From Litomosoides sigmodontis (Eukaryota > Nematoda > Chromadorea > Rhabditida > Onchocercidae), in NCBI GenBank assembly GCA_963070105.1, contig OY718805.1:7536501-7600500 (forward strand): a DNA stretch of 64,000 nucleotides. Direction: 5' to 3'. Within the stretch, counting starts at the first letter, position 1, and every line of letters begins with the position of its first letter. A model generated the notes under the pieces. That model saw only the letters and a list, made by a program, of their open reading frames with translations. It was not told the DNA's origin and did not search any database. Both the position numbers and the translations under genes were made by a program. This document shows positions 50,501-63,389 of the stretch, piece after piece.

Positions 50501-52027
50501 TGTTCAATGAATAAATGAATACGGACCACGATTATAATTCCCAAAAAATTTCCCTGGTCGTTTTTCAGAAGATGAAACAGGATCAACAATTCATTCTAGC
50601 AATTCTCTAACGGACAATAAGAATTTTCCTCTCACAACGACGAAGATGAAGAATAGCCAAAGAAATGCAAATTGCGTTAGCAAAACTAAACTTGCGAAAG
50701 AAAAACAAAAAAAAAATAGCAAAAACCAAAACTGAAAATTCAATCTTCCCTAGATGCTTTATTTTTAGGAGCTTTTTCCAAGACTAAACTTCCATAAAAT
50801 CAGAAACAAATCAACTAGTATACATATAAAGTTACCAGAATAAGTCGACCAGCATACGTAGTTCGTAGCATAATGAAAAATCACTTACTACTAATCACTG
50901 TAGACAAACTGCTTGCCGTGACGCTGTTTTCATCACTTTTGTTCTTATGTATATGCAACAAACCGCGATTTTCGTTAGCCAAATCATGTAAAGATCTTCG
51001 TTTTCTCAAATTGAAATCCTTGAAATTGAAAAAGATACATTTCGATTAATAAACATCAATAATACTGCCTATTTCTAAGATTCAAATTTAGCTTAACCTT
51101 AATTTTATACTTATCCGATCCGAAATTTTTAGAATATGATAAAATATTAATCAAAAGCGACGTTACGACTAATCACCTTCAACTTAGCACTAGCAAGCTG
51201 TCCTTTGTTTGCTTTGCTAAACGCTCTCGGTAGCGTTCCGGAAAAACAAATGTTCTCGAATGAAGAAAGAAGAACTAATTCGATAAGTCCATTTGCAGAC
51301 TTAACTAATTTTGCCGAATCGTCCAGAAGTTCCACTTTAACTTCGCTAAATAACTTAGCATTAAACCAGAAAATAGAAATAGATGCATGAAACATAAAAT
51401 ACAGATGAAAAATACATAAAATAGACACACAGAGAAAATTTTAGATGCTCTAGCAGTTAAGCATATCTTAAGCACTTAAAAATTTTACTACAATGCGAAA
51501 TGTTCTATATTGCTATTTCAGTCATAAAATTCAAAATATTAACCATCCAACTGCTTCATCCAACTGTTTGCAAAAATATTTATACCCCCTTTTATTGAAG
51601 ACTTTTTTAAAATCACCAAGTGTAACAATATCGTCCGCAACAGGCACCACAGATAAATATGGAGTACTATCGTCCAGATAATAATACACCTAAAAAAATC
51701 AATCAGTCATTTCCGGGAAATTCATTTCTCATTTGCATAAAATAATTCAGTCCAGTAACCTGCACAAGGAGATGATATACGTACTCATAAGTGATAATAA
51801 AATGAATAGAAGGTATCAAATTTAGCTTAAGTAGCTGTTTTACAGCTTTCATTATGTAAGGAAAGCAGCTTAAGCTGGCAGTAATACCATTTTATCATGA
51901 TAACTGCCTTCTCTTAATTTTGCATGTATCGTGCTACCTTCCAAATCATCTTTACCTATCTATTTAATAGAAGTCATAATTATGCAATACAAACCTTAGT
52001 ATATGCTGCAGTAGTTTCGTCCCGCAT
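47567..52027 (-). CDS. Dishevelled (Wnt pathway DIX-PDZ-DEP protein)
   Basis: Fifteen exons close in phase to 695 residues: 52027-51995, 51689-51544, 51345-51177, 51018-50889, 50418-50340, 50268-50110, 49979-49858, 49768-49639, 49542-49420, 49262-49024, 48828-48697, 48633-48478, 48301-48075, 47971-47840, 47677-47567. The N-terminal DIX domain (about 11-95) contains [18 protein letters not shown] and LGDFKKVF and mediates head-to-tail polymerisation. A basic stretch ([14 protein letters not shown]) precedes the PDZ domain at about 247-331, which has GVFLGISVL and [14 protein letters not shown] and binds Frizzled tails. The DEP domain at about 453-540 has [20 protein letters not shown] and [14 protein letters not shown]. 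Dishevelled passes the signal from Frizzled to the beta-catenin destruction complex and to planar polarity. Nematodes have several paralogues (dsh-1, dsh-2, mig-5); which one this is cannot be decided here. The gene converges on the ion channel, with 366 bases between stop codons. Confidence 0.92.
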
Positions 52028-52040
52028 GACTTCATTAATT

Positions 52041-52043
52041 CTA
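52041..52043 (-). promoter_or_regulatory. Putative trans-splice acceptor of dishevelled
   Basis: TATCTTAG on the minus strand ends 13 bases before the start codon at 52027, as expected for spliced-leader addition. There is an out-of-frame ATG between the two. Confidence 0.4.
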
Positions 52044-53417
52044 AGATAACAAGAATAATTACGCATCCAATAAAATAATTACGAATTAAAAACGCTTCAA
52101 ATGTTTTCCGACAAAATCCTTGCCACTGGACTTTCACAGTTCATATTTTATCAGAAACTAAACTTTAGCGAAGTAATTACTGAAATCACCAACACTCTCC
52201 CACTGCCGGCCTAAAGCGAGTAAGAGAAGGGAAGAGAGGAAGACATTTCCCCGCTGCACTTCAAACACACAACAGTAGCTGTCCTTGACCTGAATCAAAG
52301 CACCTCAGTATACGATTTTTCCTATTATAGCAATGATAGGGGATGACTCGTCATGCGAAGTTTACGTGAAACTATCAAAGTCATCAAATGAAAAAAAAAT
52401 TAATACTTCATTGGTTGGAAATGAAGTCCAAGAAATGAAACCATCTCAGTAAGATTTTCTTGGCTTTAGGATATCATAATAATAATAACAATGATTCCAT
52501 CAAATACAATAATTTAAATCTCATCCAAAAAGAAAAAAGTATGCGTACATCTACAGCAGCATTCATTTCAATTAATGTGTAAATAAAAATTAGATTATTC
52601 GTTAAATGTCACAAGTTCCTAGAATCTCAAAATAAATCCTCCAAAAATTTAGAGTAGTTTTTTATTACTGATTATTTGTCAAGTCCTAACCTTTCCGTGC
52701 ATCAATAAAACTCACTGAAAAAGAGGGAAAAATTCTAGTAACAAAGCAGTAGGAGCATCATTGCCTCTAACACGTCCAATTCCTACACCATGACGTGAAG
52801 CGTCTCATGCGTGTAGCGTTCAACTTCAATTTCCTGATGGATAATGAGGGCAACATATGCCCACTCAAATTTCACTGCTACACCCTTACACTTACACCTT
52901 ACGACTAGTTTACTCCCTGGAAGGATGCTCGAAATTTCATCCTCCACGCTGCAATCAAGCCGTGCGTGCGTGCGTGCGATTATCACTTTAGCATAGTGGC
53001 GACTTGCAATCATTACGTTCCACGACAAACTCTCTGCTTTTTGTCAAAACTGTTTTGCCAATGGAAAACATTCATTTTATTGATATCCCACAATGATTTC
53101 ACTTATATCATATCGAAGTGTGTTAGAAAGCTTCACGGACACGTACGACACGTTTGCATCAATTCATTTTCTCATTACAGTTTTGCTAAATTAGAAAATA
53201 TCATTTCAAATGATAGAGACGTCACATCAAGGATGTTCAAAAAAAAAATGAAATTCAATGAATTTTAGACAACTTATCTTCATAATTACCCGTTGCTTTG
53301 ACTTCTGCTACGTCGGAATATTTTAAGCGCATGAAGTACACAACAAACAAGTATTCTATTACCATTTATCAGTCATAATTTGAATGAGAATTTAATTTCA
53401 ATCAAATGTTGTGTAAA
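52044..53417. other. Spacer between dishevelled and the Rho-like gene
   Basis: No exon supported. A short GTGC repeat occurs near 52961-52978. It should contain the dishevelled promoter and the 3' end of the Rho-like transcript. Confidence 0.5.
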
Positions 53418-55316
53418 TCACATTAGAATGCAAGTGCTCATTTTATTCTCCCTCTTCTGCTTGAATTCCGATTTGCTTAAAATACTTTTTATGCAATTAT
53501 ACAGTGATTTCACACTGTGCTGAAATAAATTTTTTGAATTTTCAAAATTTCATAGCCTCAATTTCACTCAATCTCATTGACAAAGGATTGCCCAAAGCGA
53601 ATGTTAAGAATGGAAACGCAGATGTTAAATTGTAGTATCAGCACTACTGTGCTGACCACTACCTTATCGAAAATAGAAACATCGATTTGTATGAGGTGAC
53701 TGTTGCAAAAATTGAAATCATGCTGGAGTGTCGTCACATCCACACCTCCATCACATGTGCACGCTTCGTAGTCGTTCAATGCACATAGAATGATCGGTTT
53801 TCCGGAAAATTTATTCACAAATTCCGGAATCCACTACAACAGAAGAAGTCGGATTTGCAATTTTTACACCAATTTTCCTTCATTACGATATGATTAATTA
53901 TGATTAATTGCAATGACACAAATTAAAGCATAACTAAAATTGGAGTGAATGAATTACAAAAATGTGTTAACAGTAACTGTTCGATGTTACTTTAAAGTTT
54001 GGCAAGAAATTAGACTGTTCTAGAATTTTTTTTTGATTGCAATTATTGATTATTTCAACTTTTTCGACAACATTTCGATAGGTTTGCGCAATTGTAATCG
54101 AATAGCACGCTATGCAGCAATCAATACTTTCGGTGCACTGTTTGCAAAACAATTCAAAATTATGCAAATCAACAAACAGCCACATTTGCATCTCACGTCC
54201 ATCCTGTGTTATTGCCGTGCAGCACTCCGCATCCTAAACACTAAATGTTCCAGTTCGTCATCATATCACAACTTTGTTTGACACCTTTTTAATCACTCAA
54301 CTTCTTTCAATCATCCTTTTGGAAATACGACCAAGGAATAGAGGATAAATGTATGTTGAAATAAATAAACAAATAAATAAATGGATAAAAATGAAGCAAT
54401 TCCTAAAGCATTGCCGTTTTTTCGTTTCAAAAAATTACTCGTGAAGCATGGGAGAGGACGAAAAGATTATCTCATTTCGTTGATGAAATTTTAATCGAAA
54501 TATTTACCGAAAATGCGATGTCTTTGATGGAATTTAATTGCATCAATTCACTTCTCAATGAGCTAATACCACTGGAATAATCACCAAGCATTACAACTCG
54601 AAATGGCATCTCTTCCATTACAGTAGCACTCTTCACTGACAGTGGCAAATACCGTCCTTTACGTCCACCGAACAACAATGAACATTCTGTAATACAAAAC
54701 AGAAGAAGCAGTAAAGCAAATTTACATAATCAAAAGTTTATGAGGCATTCATTCCATAAACAGTTTAATCAATGAAAAATTTATTAAATTTGCCACAGTT
54801 CAAAATGAACAACAAAAAATGACAAAAGGTGATATTTGAATATTTGTCAGTAAAGTATACACCTACACACCCACGCACGCCACACGCACACACGTAGATT
54901 CATTCTATAATTCTAATTCATTTCGTACTGATTTTTTTTTGAAGCTTAATTTTTACAAATAAACATACATACGTATGTTAAAAGTGACAGATGCTAAATG
55001 CAATATTTAGTGAGCAATTCTCGTCGGATTCATTTGCATGCTACGCTCGAATGATGATGACTTCCGTGTTCTCCTTATCAGGAATAGACTGCACTGATAC
55101 GGTGGTTTCACTTAATACGCTATCTACATCTCCTATCACTTACCATATCACTGATTGCTCGTTTCATTGAAATTATCATATAACTTCCAATCTGAACAGA
55201 TCAAAGGTTTCATTCACTTACTTACCGGGCCGTAGCCATGGCGTTGTGAATTGAACGGTGCGAGATGATAATTTAATATTCCGCTGACAATTAAACCTCT
55301 GCTCACATTTCCTCAT
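53418..55316 (-). CDS. Rho-family small GTPase homologue with degenerate nucleotide-binding motifs
   Basis: Five exons (55316-55226, 54686-54508, 54233-54060, 53833-53663, 53519-53418) join in phase to 238 residues, with an in-frame stop shortly upstream of the ATG. The middle follows the Rho/Cdc42 pattern in order: RVVMLGDYSSGISSL (P-loop position), GREMQMWLFVDLHNFE (switch II), DCCIACYSITIAQTYRNVVE, then KWIPEF and KPIILCALNDYE. The C-terminus, KQKRENKMSTCILM, is a basic stretch followed by a CAAX box suited to prenylation. Against Rho, the P-loop Lys is Ile, DTAGQ is DLHNF, and the T/NKxD guanine motif is LNDY. It should therefore bind nucleotide poorly or not at all. An N-terminal extension of about 54 residues is unusual. 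The Rho relationship is read from motif order by eye; the pseudo-enzyme reading is an inference. Confidence 0.75.
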
Positions 55317-57274
55317 TATCTCTCGTACATCCACCGTTTATCAATCATACAACTGCTAGCAATCAGTGATAAATGAGTTAGTTTCATCTTTCAACTCTGG
55401 AAACTTCAAATTTTTAAAAATTTAACGCAAAAAATGATGAAGATATGCATCGTGGTAATATGCAAATGTTCAATGATTTACAATTCTCTGAGTAAAAATT
55501 AGCATTGAAATTTCGATCTCTAACAACAATTGCTGCTTGCAGATTCTTCCCTGTATTACGTCAATCACTTGTGAGATTCTCTGAAATAGCAATATTTAAA
55601 TTGCTCATTCATTTCAAAATTGAGAAATGACAAAGTCCGTATCCTTCCAACTCATGAAACTTCCAATTATCACAATTAAATGAATGAAAGAAATGTGGAA
55701 TTCAGTTAAACAATTCAGTTCGAAATGTCCAAATTTTACTGCTTCTTCAAAAGAGCTACTTCTCATTGCAAAATTCTGATGAAATAAATATATGGAAGAT
55801 TTGTCAACACTGCCCACTGATCAAACAAAACAGAAAAACAATATTTCAATAAGAATTCACTATAATTTAAAATTCTATATTAATGAATTTTTGAGTGTCT
55901 AATGCCGTTTACAGGACAAAAAGCAAAAAAAAAAGAAGCAAACAGTAATGAAAATCGTCTAACTTTTTAGCTATCAATGATAAACTTTTCGGTGATAAAT
56001 CAGGCGATGCATACTGCAAGCTTTTGCTTTTTTTGCTCAAATAAAATGTTCACTTCTTCACTTTAAAGAATTTATTAAAGAATACAAAAAATTGCTAATT
56101 CGAAAAATTTCTAATAACAGAACAGTAATTTGGATGAGACGGAATTCATTGGTCGTTTCTCAGTGTTACAGAAGCTGAACGTTGCTTACATCATTTCCAT
56201 TAAACACTTTCTGCTAATTTTTCATTCCGGAAGAAGCTGCTGAGTTTTACGGAATGTAAGATTTGTACCGAAGAAATGGGGAAAGCTAAGGGAGTGAATT
56301 AGTCAGTTGCGCATTGATATTCAGGGATATGCGCCATGTTATTTGACTAAAAGTGATACTAACGATTTGATAAATCACATAACTAACAGTTTCTATCAAC
56401 TTTTTGCCAACGATTTCCATTCAACGAAGTTTAACAAATATTGAAATTTGAGAAATTATCACTGAGATATCGTGAGAGATGTTAGCATGATTGTTTTTTC
56501 GTGCAAGGACAATGATGACTTTTTTTCTTTTACAACTATTCTGCAACAGCATATTTTCACGTAAAAATAAAACGTATTGAATTCACAGCATAATGAAATA
56601 GGGGGGGGAAAAAAGGTGTTAATTTAGTTATGTAGAACCTTTTGTGATATGCACGAACTTTTCTCACGTGTATACTAACCTCCCTGAAAGGTTAATATGG
56701 TCGAATTGAATAACGTACGTGGCTTTGCTACGTCTTGTTGTCCCTGTATGATGTGCACGTAGTACGAGTGAGTGATTGGCGCTGAATTGGTCTGCTTGAA
56801 GTTGACCTCAAGAAGTTCTTTCTCATCGATTACTCGTCCTTCTCTGCCGTTACATTATTTTGCAATTCTTTTTTTGGTTTCTTTCCCATACTGTCTCGTG
56901 TTGCTTATCCGTGAACTGCGCTAGAAGTGAGAAGCCGAAAAGTCCTGCTGCGTGAGGAAAGTATGTGATAACTTAGTGTTATTGAGTATTTCGTACTGTT
57001 ACCACGTCTTCCCGCTTTTCCAGCAGTTATCACGAAGACTTTTGTAGGTTTCTATTACGTGTAATGAAGATATTGAAAATGTGTCCTTTCACTTCCATGT
57101 TTATACCTTACGTGTTCCAGTTCTATGTTCACACCTTACGTGTTCGAGTTAGAGTTGCACCTTAATGCTTTACGTGTTCTCATGATTCGCTCACAAATTA
57201 ATTGATTGATTCTCGTATTATCTGATTTACAGCTATATCTTATCGATAATTGTGATTCTGAAAGAGAAGAGAAG
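55317..57274. other. Divergent intergenic region
   Basis: It lies between the Rho-like gene (leftward) and the importin-like gene (rightward), so it should hold both promoters. No extra exon was supported. Three similar copies of a TTACGTGTTC-like motif lie at about 57104-57180. Confidence 0.5.
57230..57232 (+). promoter_or_regulatory. Putative trans-splice acceptor of the importin-like gene
   Basis: TGATTTACAG ends 42 bases before the chosen ATG at 57275. The frame upstream stays open but begins outside a spliced-leader 5' UTR, which supports the internal ATG. Confidence 0.45.
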
Positions 57275-60200
57275 ATGGGCAAGAAAGGAAGATGCAAGAA
57301 TCCGAAACGCAACGAAAAATGTGAGGAGAAAAAGGAATCAGAGATGACGTTGTTTGGTAGCAGTGATTCGGATGAGAAACCTACCAGCGTTGATAGATCG
57401 CAGTACTCAGCAAAAGCCGTAAATTGTATGAAATGTCTGAAACCGAAAGATGAACGTCCCTGTAAGTCTATCTAAAATTATCCTCGCCAAAAGTTTTTTC
57501 AAAAACTAGCTCTATCTGATAAAATGTTTTATGGTGTAATTTTATTTAAAAAAAAAAGCAAATTAATTTCACAAAGTGTAGCAATGGTTTCATAACCTAA
57601 TGACGACGCAAATATCATTCGCCACTTTCCCACTAACACTTTTAATCAGAAATTTGAAATGTTAGCGAAAAAATTGCTTAAAAATGCCTAAACTATGATC
57701 GTTTTCAGATTCCCGCGAACCGGCCATCAAGGAAATTATGGACGTTTTTGGTGAAAAACCTGTGGCAGAAAATTTTAAACGTGCCTTACAACTTATCGAT
57801 GAGCTCGTCGATAATTATGATATATCAGAAAAAATTGCTGAAATGATTCATTACGGAATGGAAGTAATCTTAATTCAGGGAATGCAATTTACGGTCTGTT
57901 CATTATTCCTTGCGCCAGTTATCCTGAAATTTAAAATTTCAGGTGTTCATCTCACTCTACCAAAAAAATAATAAAAATAAAGAATGAAGTTGTATAGTTT
58001 CACACACATTTTACATTCGTTGTATTGCATTCAATAAATTACTTAAAACGAATTCCATTGCAGGATCCTACCATTCAGTACTACTCAATACACGCCCTAT
58101 CGGTCATTGCAAAACATATGAATGAAACGCAGTTGAAGAATTTGATGCCATGTGGACTATTGAGAGGTTTTGCAGCTGCGCTACAAAGTGACACGTATTT
58201 CATCATTCAAGAGGTGCGTGCTAAAATCTACGTGGCTTCTATTTATGAAGTTCTGATATTTTATGACCACCTATTCATTCACTGACCATTTAGAAACGTT
58301 GTTGTGCAATAAATTTTCAGGCAATTGAAGCATGCTCTTCTATTGTTGTCAGAAGTGCGGCAATGCGTGATATCCTTGCGGCATTTGGCTTCTTGCATAT
58401 AAGCGAACTGCTATCAATGTATTATGAAGTCATTTCCACGGAATTTGCATCTGTTATTGCAACTTTTTTACGTGACTTATGTCATCTTGCGCCAGTTCCA
58501 GAATTCATTCTAAAACGTGTCGCAAATAGTGCTCGTCATCTTTTACAACATGAGGTTGCTTTTCTTTGTTCTTCTCTCTTTCTCATCGCCATCTCAATAA
58601 CAAAGAATGTACTTCGAAAGCCTGTCGAAATTCGCTTTGAAAATTGTTAAATATCGGTTGCGCTATTCAATTAATTTATCTTTTTTTTACTCAAAAAAGC
58701 AATTTTTTCACCCACAAATCTATTCCACATTTAATCATAGTCTTAATAACGCTAAATTACTAAAATTAGGGTTTCACTGCATTATTTTTGGAAATAATAA
58801 ATGATTATTTAGGATTATAAAATTCGCTCAGCTGCCTTGGTTGCTGTACTTGAAGTAGTAAATAACAAAGATTTCATTGTTACGTTTGAAGGCGCTTATA
58901 TGGAACTCATTGTGAAATTTCTGGATAGTCCACGGCACAGTGAAATTAAGCCGGCATTTGATATCGTTGCAGAATTTACAAAACAATGTAGTTGCAATAC
59001 AGACGTTCGTTCATATAAAAAATTTTTTTGTCTTTATTTCTACAAAATTTCCATCTTTTGCACTATCTTGAAAAATTTATTTTTAGTAACTACTGATTAG
59101 ATTTCGTTTTCCCTCAACTTTCAAACTGTATGCTCTAAAATGCATTGGATAATAAATTATTTGAAAGAAAAAGGAAAAGCATTTATTTTAAGATATGAAT
59201 TAGTTTTGCTCTCATAGAGAATTTTCCTCTCACGACGACGAAGTTTGTGTTATTCATCCAATGCATTTTACAACCGGTGTAAAGTAAGGTAAGAGAGATA
59301 TGACCGGTGTAAAATAAGAGATACAAAAATAAATTAAAAATTTTATGAGTGAGTGTTTTAGGAACTTATGAAAGCAAAATTTATTGGAAAGCTCATGTCT
59401 GTTCTTATGCAAAATTCCACTCCTGATTTTGGTTACGATGCTTGTTCAATCTTAGCAAGGATTCTATCCCGTAAGAAACACGTAGAATCTGTTATGGACT
59501 CAGGACTTGTATTATTACTCATCGGACTTATGGATGAAGTAAATTATTGCAATTGTGTGCATGTTTTGGGGAGGAAAAAAAGTGGTGGGATAAATAAATT
59601 TATAAATAATAAATGATCAGTTGAAAGAAGAATTGAAGATAGGTTATATTGGAATCCATGTAGTATATTTATGTAGTAAGAACTGATCAGACTTCATTTT
59701 TAATTAGAAATATTCCTAACAGAATATTGTTTTTGTGATATTTTAAGAGATGTATGTTTGATTAGAGTTGTGAATAGCTGAAATGAATTATTAAATTCAG
59801 TGAAAGTTTTTCAGGGAACAAGTTTTTACAAGATTAAAGCTTGCAAAGCTTTGACATGCATGTGTAGCAATATTGATCGAAGGAGTGCTGCCAAATTAGC
59901 TGATCAAGTGTATCTTGAAAAACTGTGCAGTATTCTCGCAAACGACGACGGCGGTTGTGTAGCATGCGCTCTTGCACTTATGAATTGTATGTTGAAGGCA
60001 TGTGAGAAAGGTGAAGGACAGCTAATACAGGCAACGAAATATATTATGGTTTGTTTTCGAATAAAATTCTATTTTTTTGATTTGAATTATTTTAAATACT
60101 CTTTTCAAGTATTGCTAGTGCTGTATATCTCTACGCAGTATTTACCTGATCAAATGCTCAATTTTAAGCATCCATTTTTCTTTTTCTTTGCTGTCAGTCA

Positions 60201-60373
60201 GCTAAGGTTTTCTAAAGTGTTATTTTTGTCTATTTCAGGAATCAGAAGCCTATGAATATATTATACAGTATGTTAACAGCAAATGTTATAAAATACAGAA
60301 TTTGGCAGAAAGCGTGTACCATCAGTTATGTGGTAATGCCAGGGAAAAGGTTAGCCGAGCTATTAATTTTTAG
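57275..60373 (+). CDS. Divergent importin-alpha-like armadillo-repeat protein
   Basis: Eight exons (57275-57461, 57709-57863, 58064-58213, 58321-58554, 58813-59004, 59362-59538, 59815-60048, 60239-60373) join in phase to 487 residues, close to the 510-530 of importin alpha. The first 25 residues are Lys/Arg-rich (MGKKGRCKNPKRNEK), where importins carry the importin-beta-binding segment. Helical repeats fill the rest, for example DYKIRSAALVAVLEVV and KIKACKALTCMC. The position of the NLS-groove repeat reads TFLRDLCHLAPVPEF, an altered form of the SNLCR...P pattern. The C-terminal EAYEYIIQYVNSKCYKI matches the importin-alpha end, where CAS binds. Importins alpha carry NLS cargo into the nucleus. 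The groove Trp/Asn residues are largely missing, so cargo binding may differ. C. elegans also has a divergent germline member. Confident as an ARM protein, less so on function. Confidence 0.75.
59136..59270. repeat. Short element with 15-bp inverted ends in importin-like intron 5
   Basis: TAAAATGCATTGGAT at 59136-59150 is the exact reverse complement of 59256-59270, with 105 bases between. A MITE-like insertion is possible. Just downstream, ACCGGTGTAAA is repeated at about 59273 and 59304. Confidence 0.5.
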
Positions 60374-61912
60374 AATTTAACGTCACGCTATCAAAGATGG
60401 AATTGCGATGGAACTTGTGGTATATTGACAGAAAACAACAGTTAATTTCCTGAAGTGTATTTGATTGGGAGGAAATGCAAAATGCCCAATTATTGTTAAA
60501 GTTCTTAGTAGAAGTGAAGAATTTGATTTAATTGATTGTTCTTTTGATTTAATTGATTGTTCTCTTGATCTAATGGATTATGCAAAAGATTTTTTCCATT
60601 CATCTCTATTAGTCATTATTATTCAAAATTTAAACAAATATTTTTACTATCATTTTATTTATCATTCGGTTGTTCTTTTTTTTATCTATTTTTCTGCATT
60701 TATGACTCATCACAATTTTACCTACCACTTTACTTTCATTTTTCTTCAACTTTTTCTGTATTTCGAAGTGTGATTTTAATCTTTCTTCATTTTGAAATAA
60801 CTTTTTTGTCAAAAATATTGCTTTAGATTACTAAGGCAACTTTTGTCTTATTATACAAATGATCTTTTGATTTGGTAATTTACGATTTAGGTGAATAAAT
60901 TTAAAATTTAATTAAATGTATGTTCAAATTCGAATGCCGAAGCAGTCTTGAAGATGGACACAAATAAGAGGCTATAATTTGAAACATGCAGCAAGCATTA
61001 ATTAAATTATGTTGAAAGCTTCACATATAAAGCAAACAATATAACTTTACAATACTTTTCCAATATCGTTTTCTGAAACAAATCAAATCAAAAAATAACT
61101 GAAATTCTGCAATTTTTAATTTCTCATCAAGGATTTGCAATCACTACGATATCGAAGCTGAAATGGAAGAGAAAAGCATATGCAATGTGAAAGGTTAAAA
61201 GAGAACCCGAAACATTCCTAGGAGGATACGAGGTACCAATTATACAAAGTGACTCAAATTCAATTCTAGTTACAAATTAGCAACAACTGACAGTTCTCGT
61301 ATGTCATTTTAAGTCCATTCTTTGCAAATATCCTTTTCAACTCCAAATATATGCAGCGTTAGCAACAAATTCCAGATATTCATGCCTAATTTAGGAAAAA
61401 GGTGATAGATGTGCGTCAAGATGTAGAACAAATCTAGTGCATAAAATGCCTCATTGCTTTCACGCTGAAAGTAACAGATCGAGTCATGTGAAATTAAACT
61501 ATCATGTCAAATGTCATTCCTTTTCACATCTTCCGCGTTACACCACCGTCACGTCGCGTACGACTACCGTTTCACGTAGGAATGGAATGAAAATTTGCAA
61601 AGGATGGAATGATTGATTATGCATTGTTTGTTTAGCAATGAGAATTATTGCTTGATAAAATGATTTGAATTATTTGATAAAAGATTGCAAGAAGAAAGGG
61701 AAAAAAAAGTGAACGAATGAATATGTTGTAGGATTAGTGAGATAGATGTGAAGAGAGGAATTCTCATCGAAATATCAGCATTGCAGCCAAATTGTACGTA
61801 CTCAAAATGCAATAGCATTTTCAGGTCTTTCCCATTCACAGCCATTTTTAGAGCATTCCGGAAAAGCTTTGTTGCTGATTATTAGTTCTTTACTTTATTC
61901 TACCTTAGCTTC

Positions 61913-61947
<35 letters not shown>

Positions 61948-63244
61948 TCACACACACACATTGTCATCATCATCAATTGGTGGCTTTTCTTCTGACGAGT
62001 ACGAGTGGCACAATTGATTTAGCATTGTCGCATACATCTGTGATATAGCTTACTCCATCTCTGCATCATCACCTTTCATGCATCCACAAGTATGCTATAC
62101 TATATCGTCAAGTGCTTCTCCTACCTCAAAGCTATGCACTCATTAGCAATCATCCACTTGGCCAAACGGAATGGACCTTACTTAGATTCTTATCGATTTT
62201 TCCTAGACTTCTTCTTGGCAGTTCTGGCTCATTTTCCATCTGCATGTTTTGTATGTGTGTGTATAATATACTTCGATATAAGTTGAGAGTGAGAGGAAAA
62301 TTTTTCTACAAATTTTCCAACAGCTAATTTTACCTAAATGAAAATTCATAATGTAAGATATTAATTTAGATGAATTTAAAGAATTTGTCCATTTTGCACA
62401 CTAAACACATTTCATCTAAAACTATCAAAATATACGGGTGATGAATGGATGGATGACCTATGATACTATATTCCACTGAAGCAAATGATTAATTGATTGA
62501 TTGATTGTTTTACAACAAGTGCAACTATCCTAAAAGTTTCAAGCAAAAATTAGCATAAAAAAATTTTGTGAAGCAAAGAAAGGCGAAAGACTGGAATGAT
62601 TTAGGAAATGGTAATTTCTCTAGCAATTAATTATCTGCGACAACGATAACAATCAACGAGAAAGTATCATCGCTCTCTTCCAGTTCGTAATTGAATAACT
62701 AACTATTCTTTGTTGATGAATTGAATTGAAATAATCTATTTTAATAATTTCCATCAGTTGCTTCTCTCATTGAATTACGCTATTAGATTTATCAGATAAG
62801 TTATGTCTCTTGTTTCGTACGGTCAACATTATACCACAGTGATAGTGTATATTCGTAGTAAAATTAATTACAATCACATTTGCGGATGAATGATCAAACC
62901 TTTTAATAAAACTAATTAAGTGAAATATTCAAAAAAAATTTTTTCAATAAAATTTTTTTTCAACTAAAACTAGTCAATGCTTAATGGTACATCAAATGGC
63001 TGGATAATTTTTGATATGTCGTAAAATGTCATTTTATCATAATTATTAGTCCAAAAACATAAGCTTGCATAAGTGTATGCTTACGTGACACGTGTTAATG
63101 CATGCATGTATAAAATATATGCATATCTTAATGGCATAATTTTAAACGCCTACGCATGTTTTCTTTTTCGCTTTATTCACATGACGTTTCTTACTTCTTA
63201 TCAGTATCATCACTTAGGGAGAGAATTTGATCACGCACGTAACA
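60374..63244. other. Intergenic region upstream of the transporter gene
   Basis: No coding exon recognised. A tandem of about 21 bases based on TTTGATTTAATTGATTGTTC is repeated about three times at 60510-60575. A (CT)n tract followed by (AC)n lies at about 61919-61960. Confidence 0.5.
61919..61960. repeat. Compound (CT)n/(AC)n microsatellite
   Basis: A run of CT dinucleotides followed, after CTTC, by a short run of CA. Confidence 0.9.
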
Positions 63245-63389
63245 ATGGCCTCTTTACGGAAAAGCTTCTTCCGTTTGAAGACAACAACAAATGTGATGGA
63301 AACTCAGCTGAAACGTTGTCTAACATTAACTGACATCACTCTTCTTGGTATTGGTCATATGGTTGGAGCCGGAATATATGTCTTAACCG
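63245..63389 (+). CDS. Cationic amino acid transporter (SLC7/CAT type), first exon
   Basis: The exon encodes 48 residues and ends at a GT donor in phase 1 (ACC G|gtgggc). After a charged start (MASLRKSFFRLKT) comes LKRCLTLTDITLLGIGHMVG, then AGIYVLTG. That is the first membrane helix of APC-superfamily CAT transporters, where the Gly-rich GxGxxxGxGIY segment contacts the substrate. CAT proteins move arginine, lysine and related amino acids across the plasma membrane. A TTCTTATCAG acceptor ends at 63204, which fits trans-splicing before the ATG. The rest of the gene lies beyond the right edge. Subfamily (CAT1-4 or the SLC7A14 branch) cannot be judged from one exon. Confidence 0.8.

Noticed and set aside
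50531..50603. Possible extra dishevelled exon
   Set aside because: Exons at 51018-50889 and 50418-50340 already join in phase without it, and in the only open frame it would insert a hydrophobic stretch not expected between DIX and PDZ.
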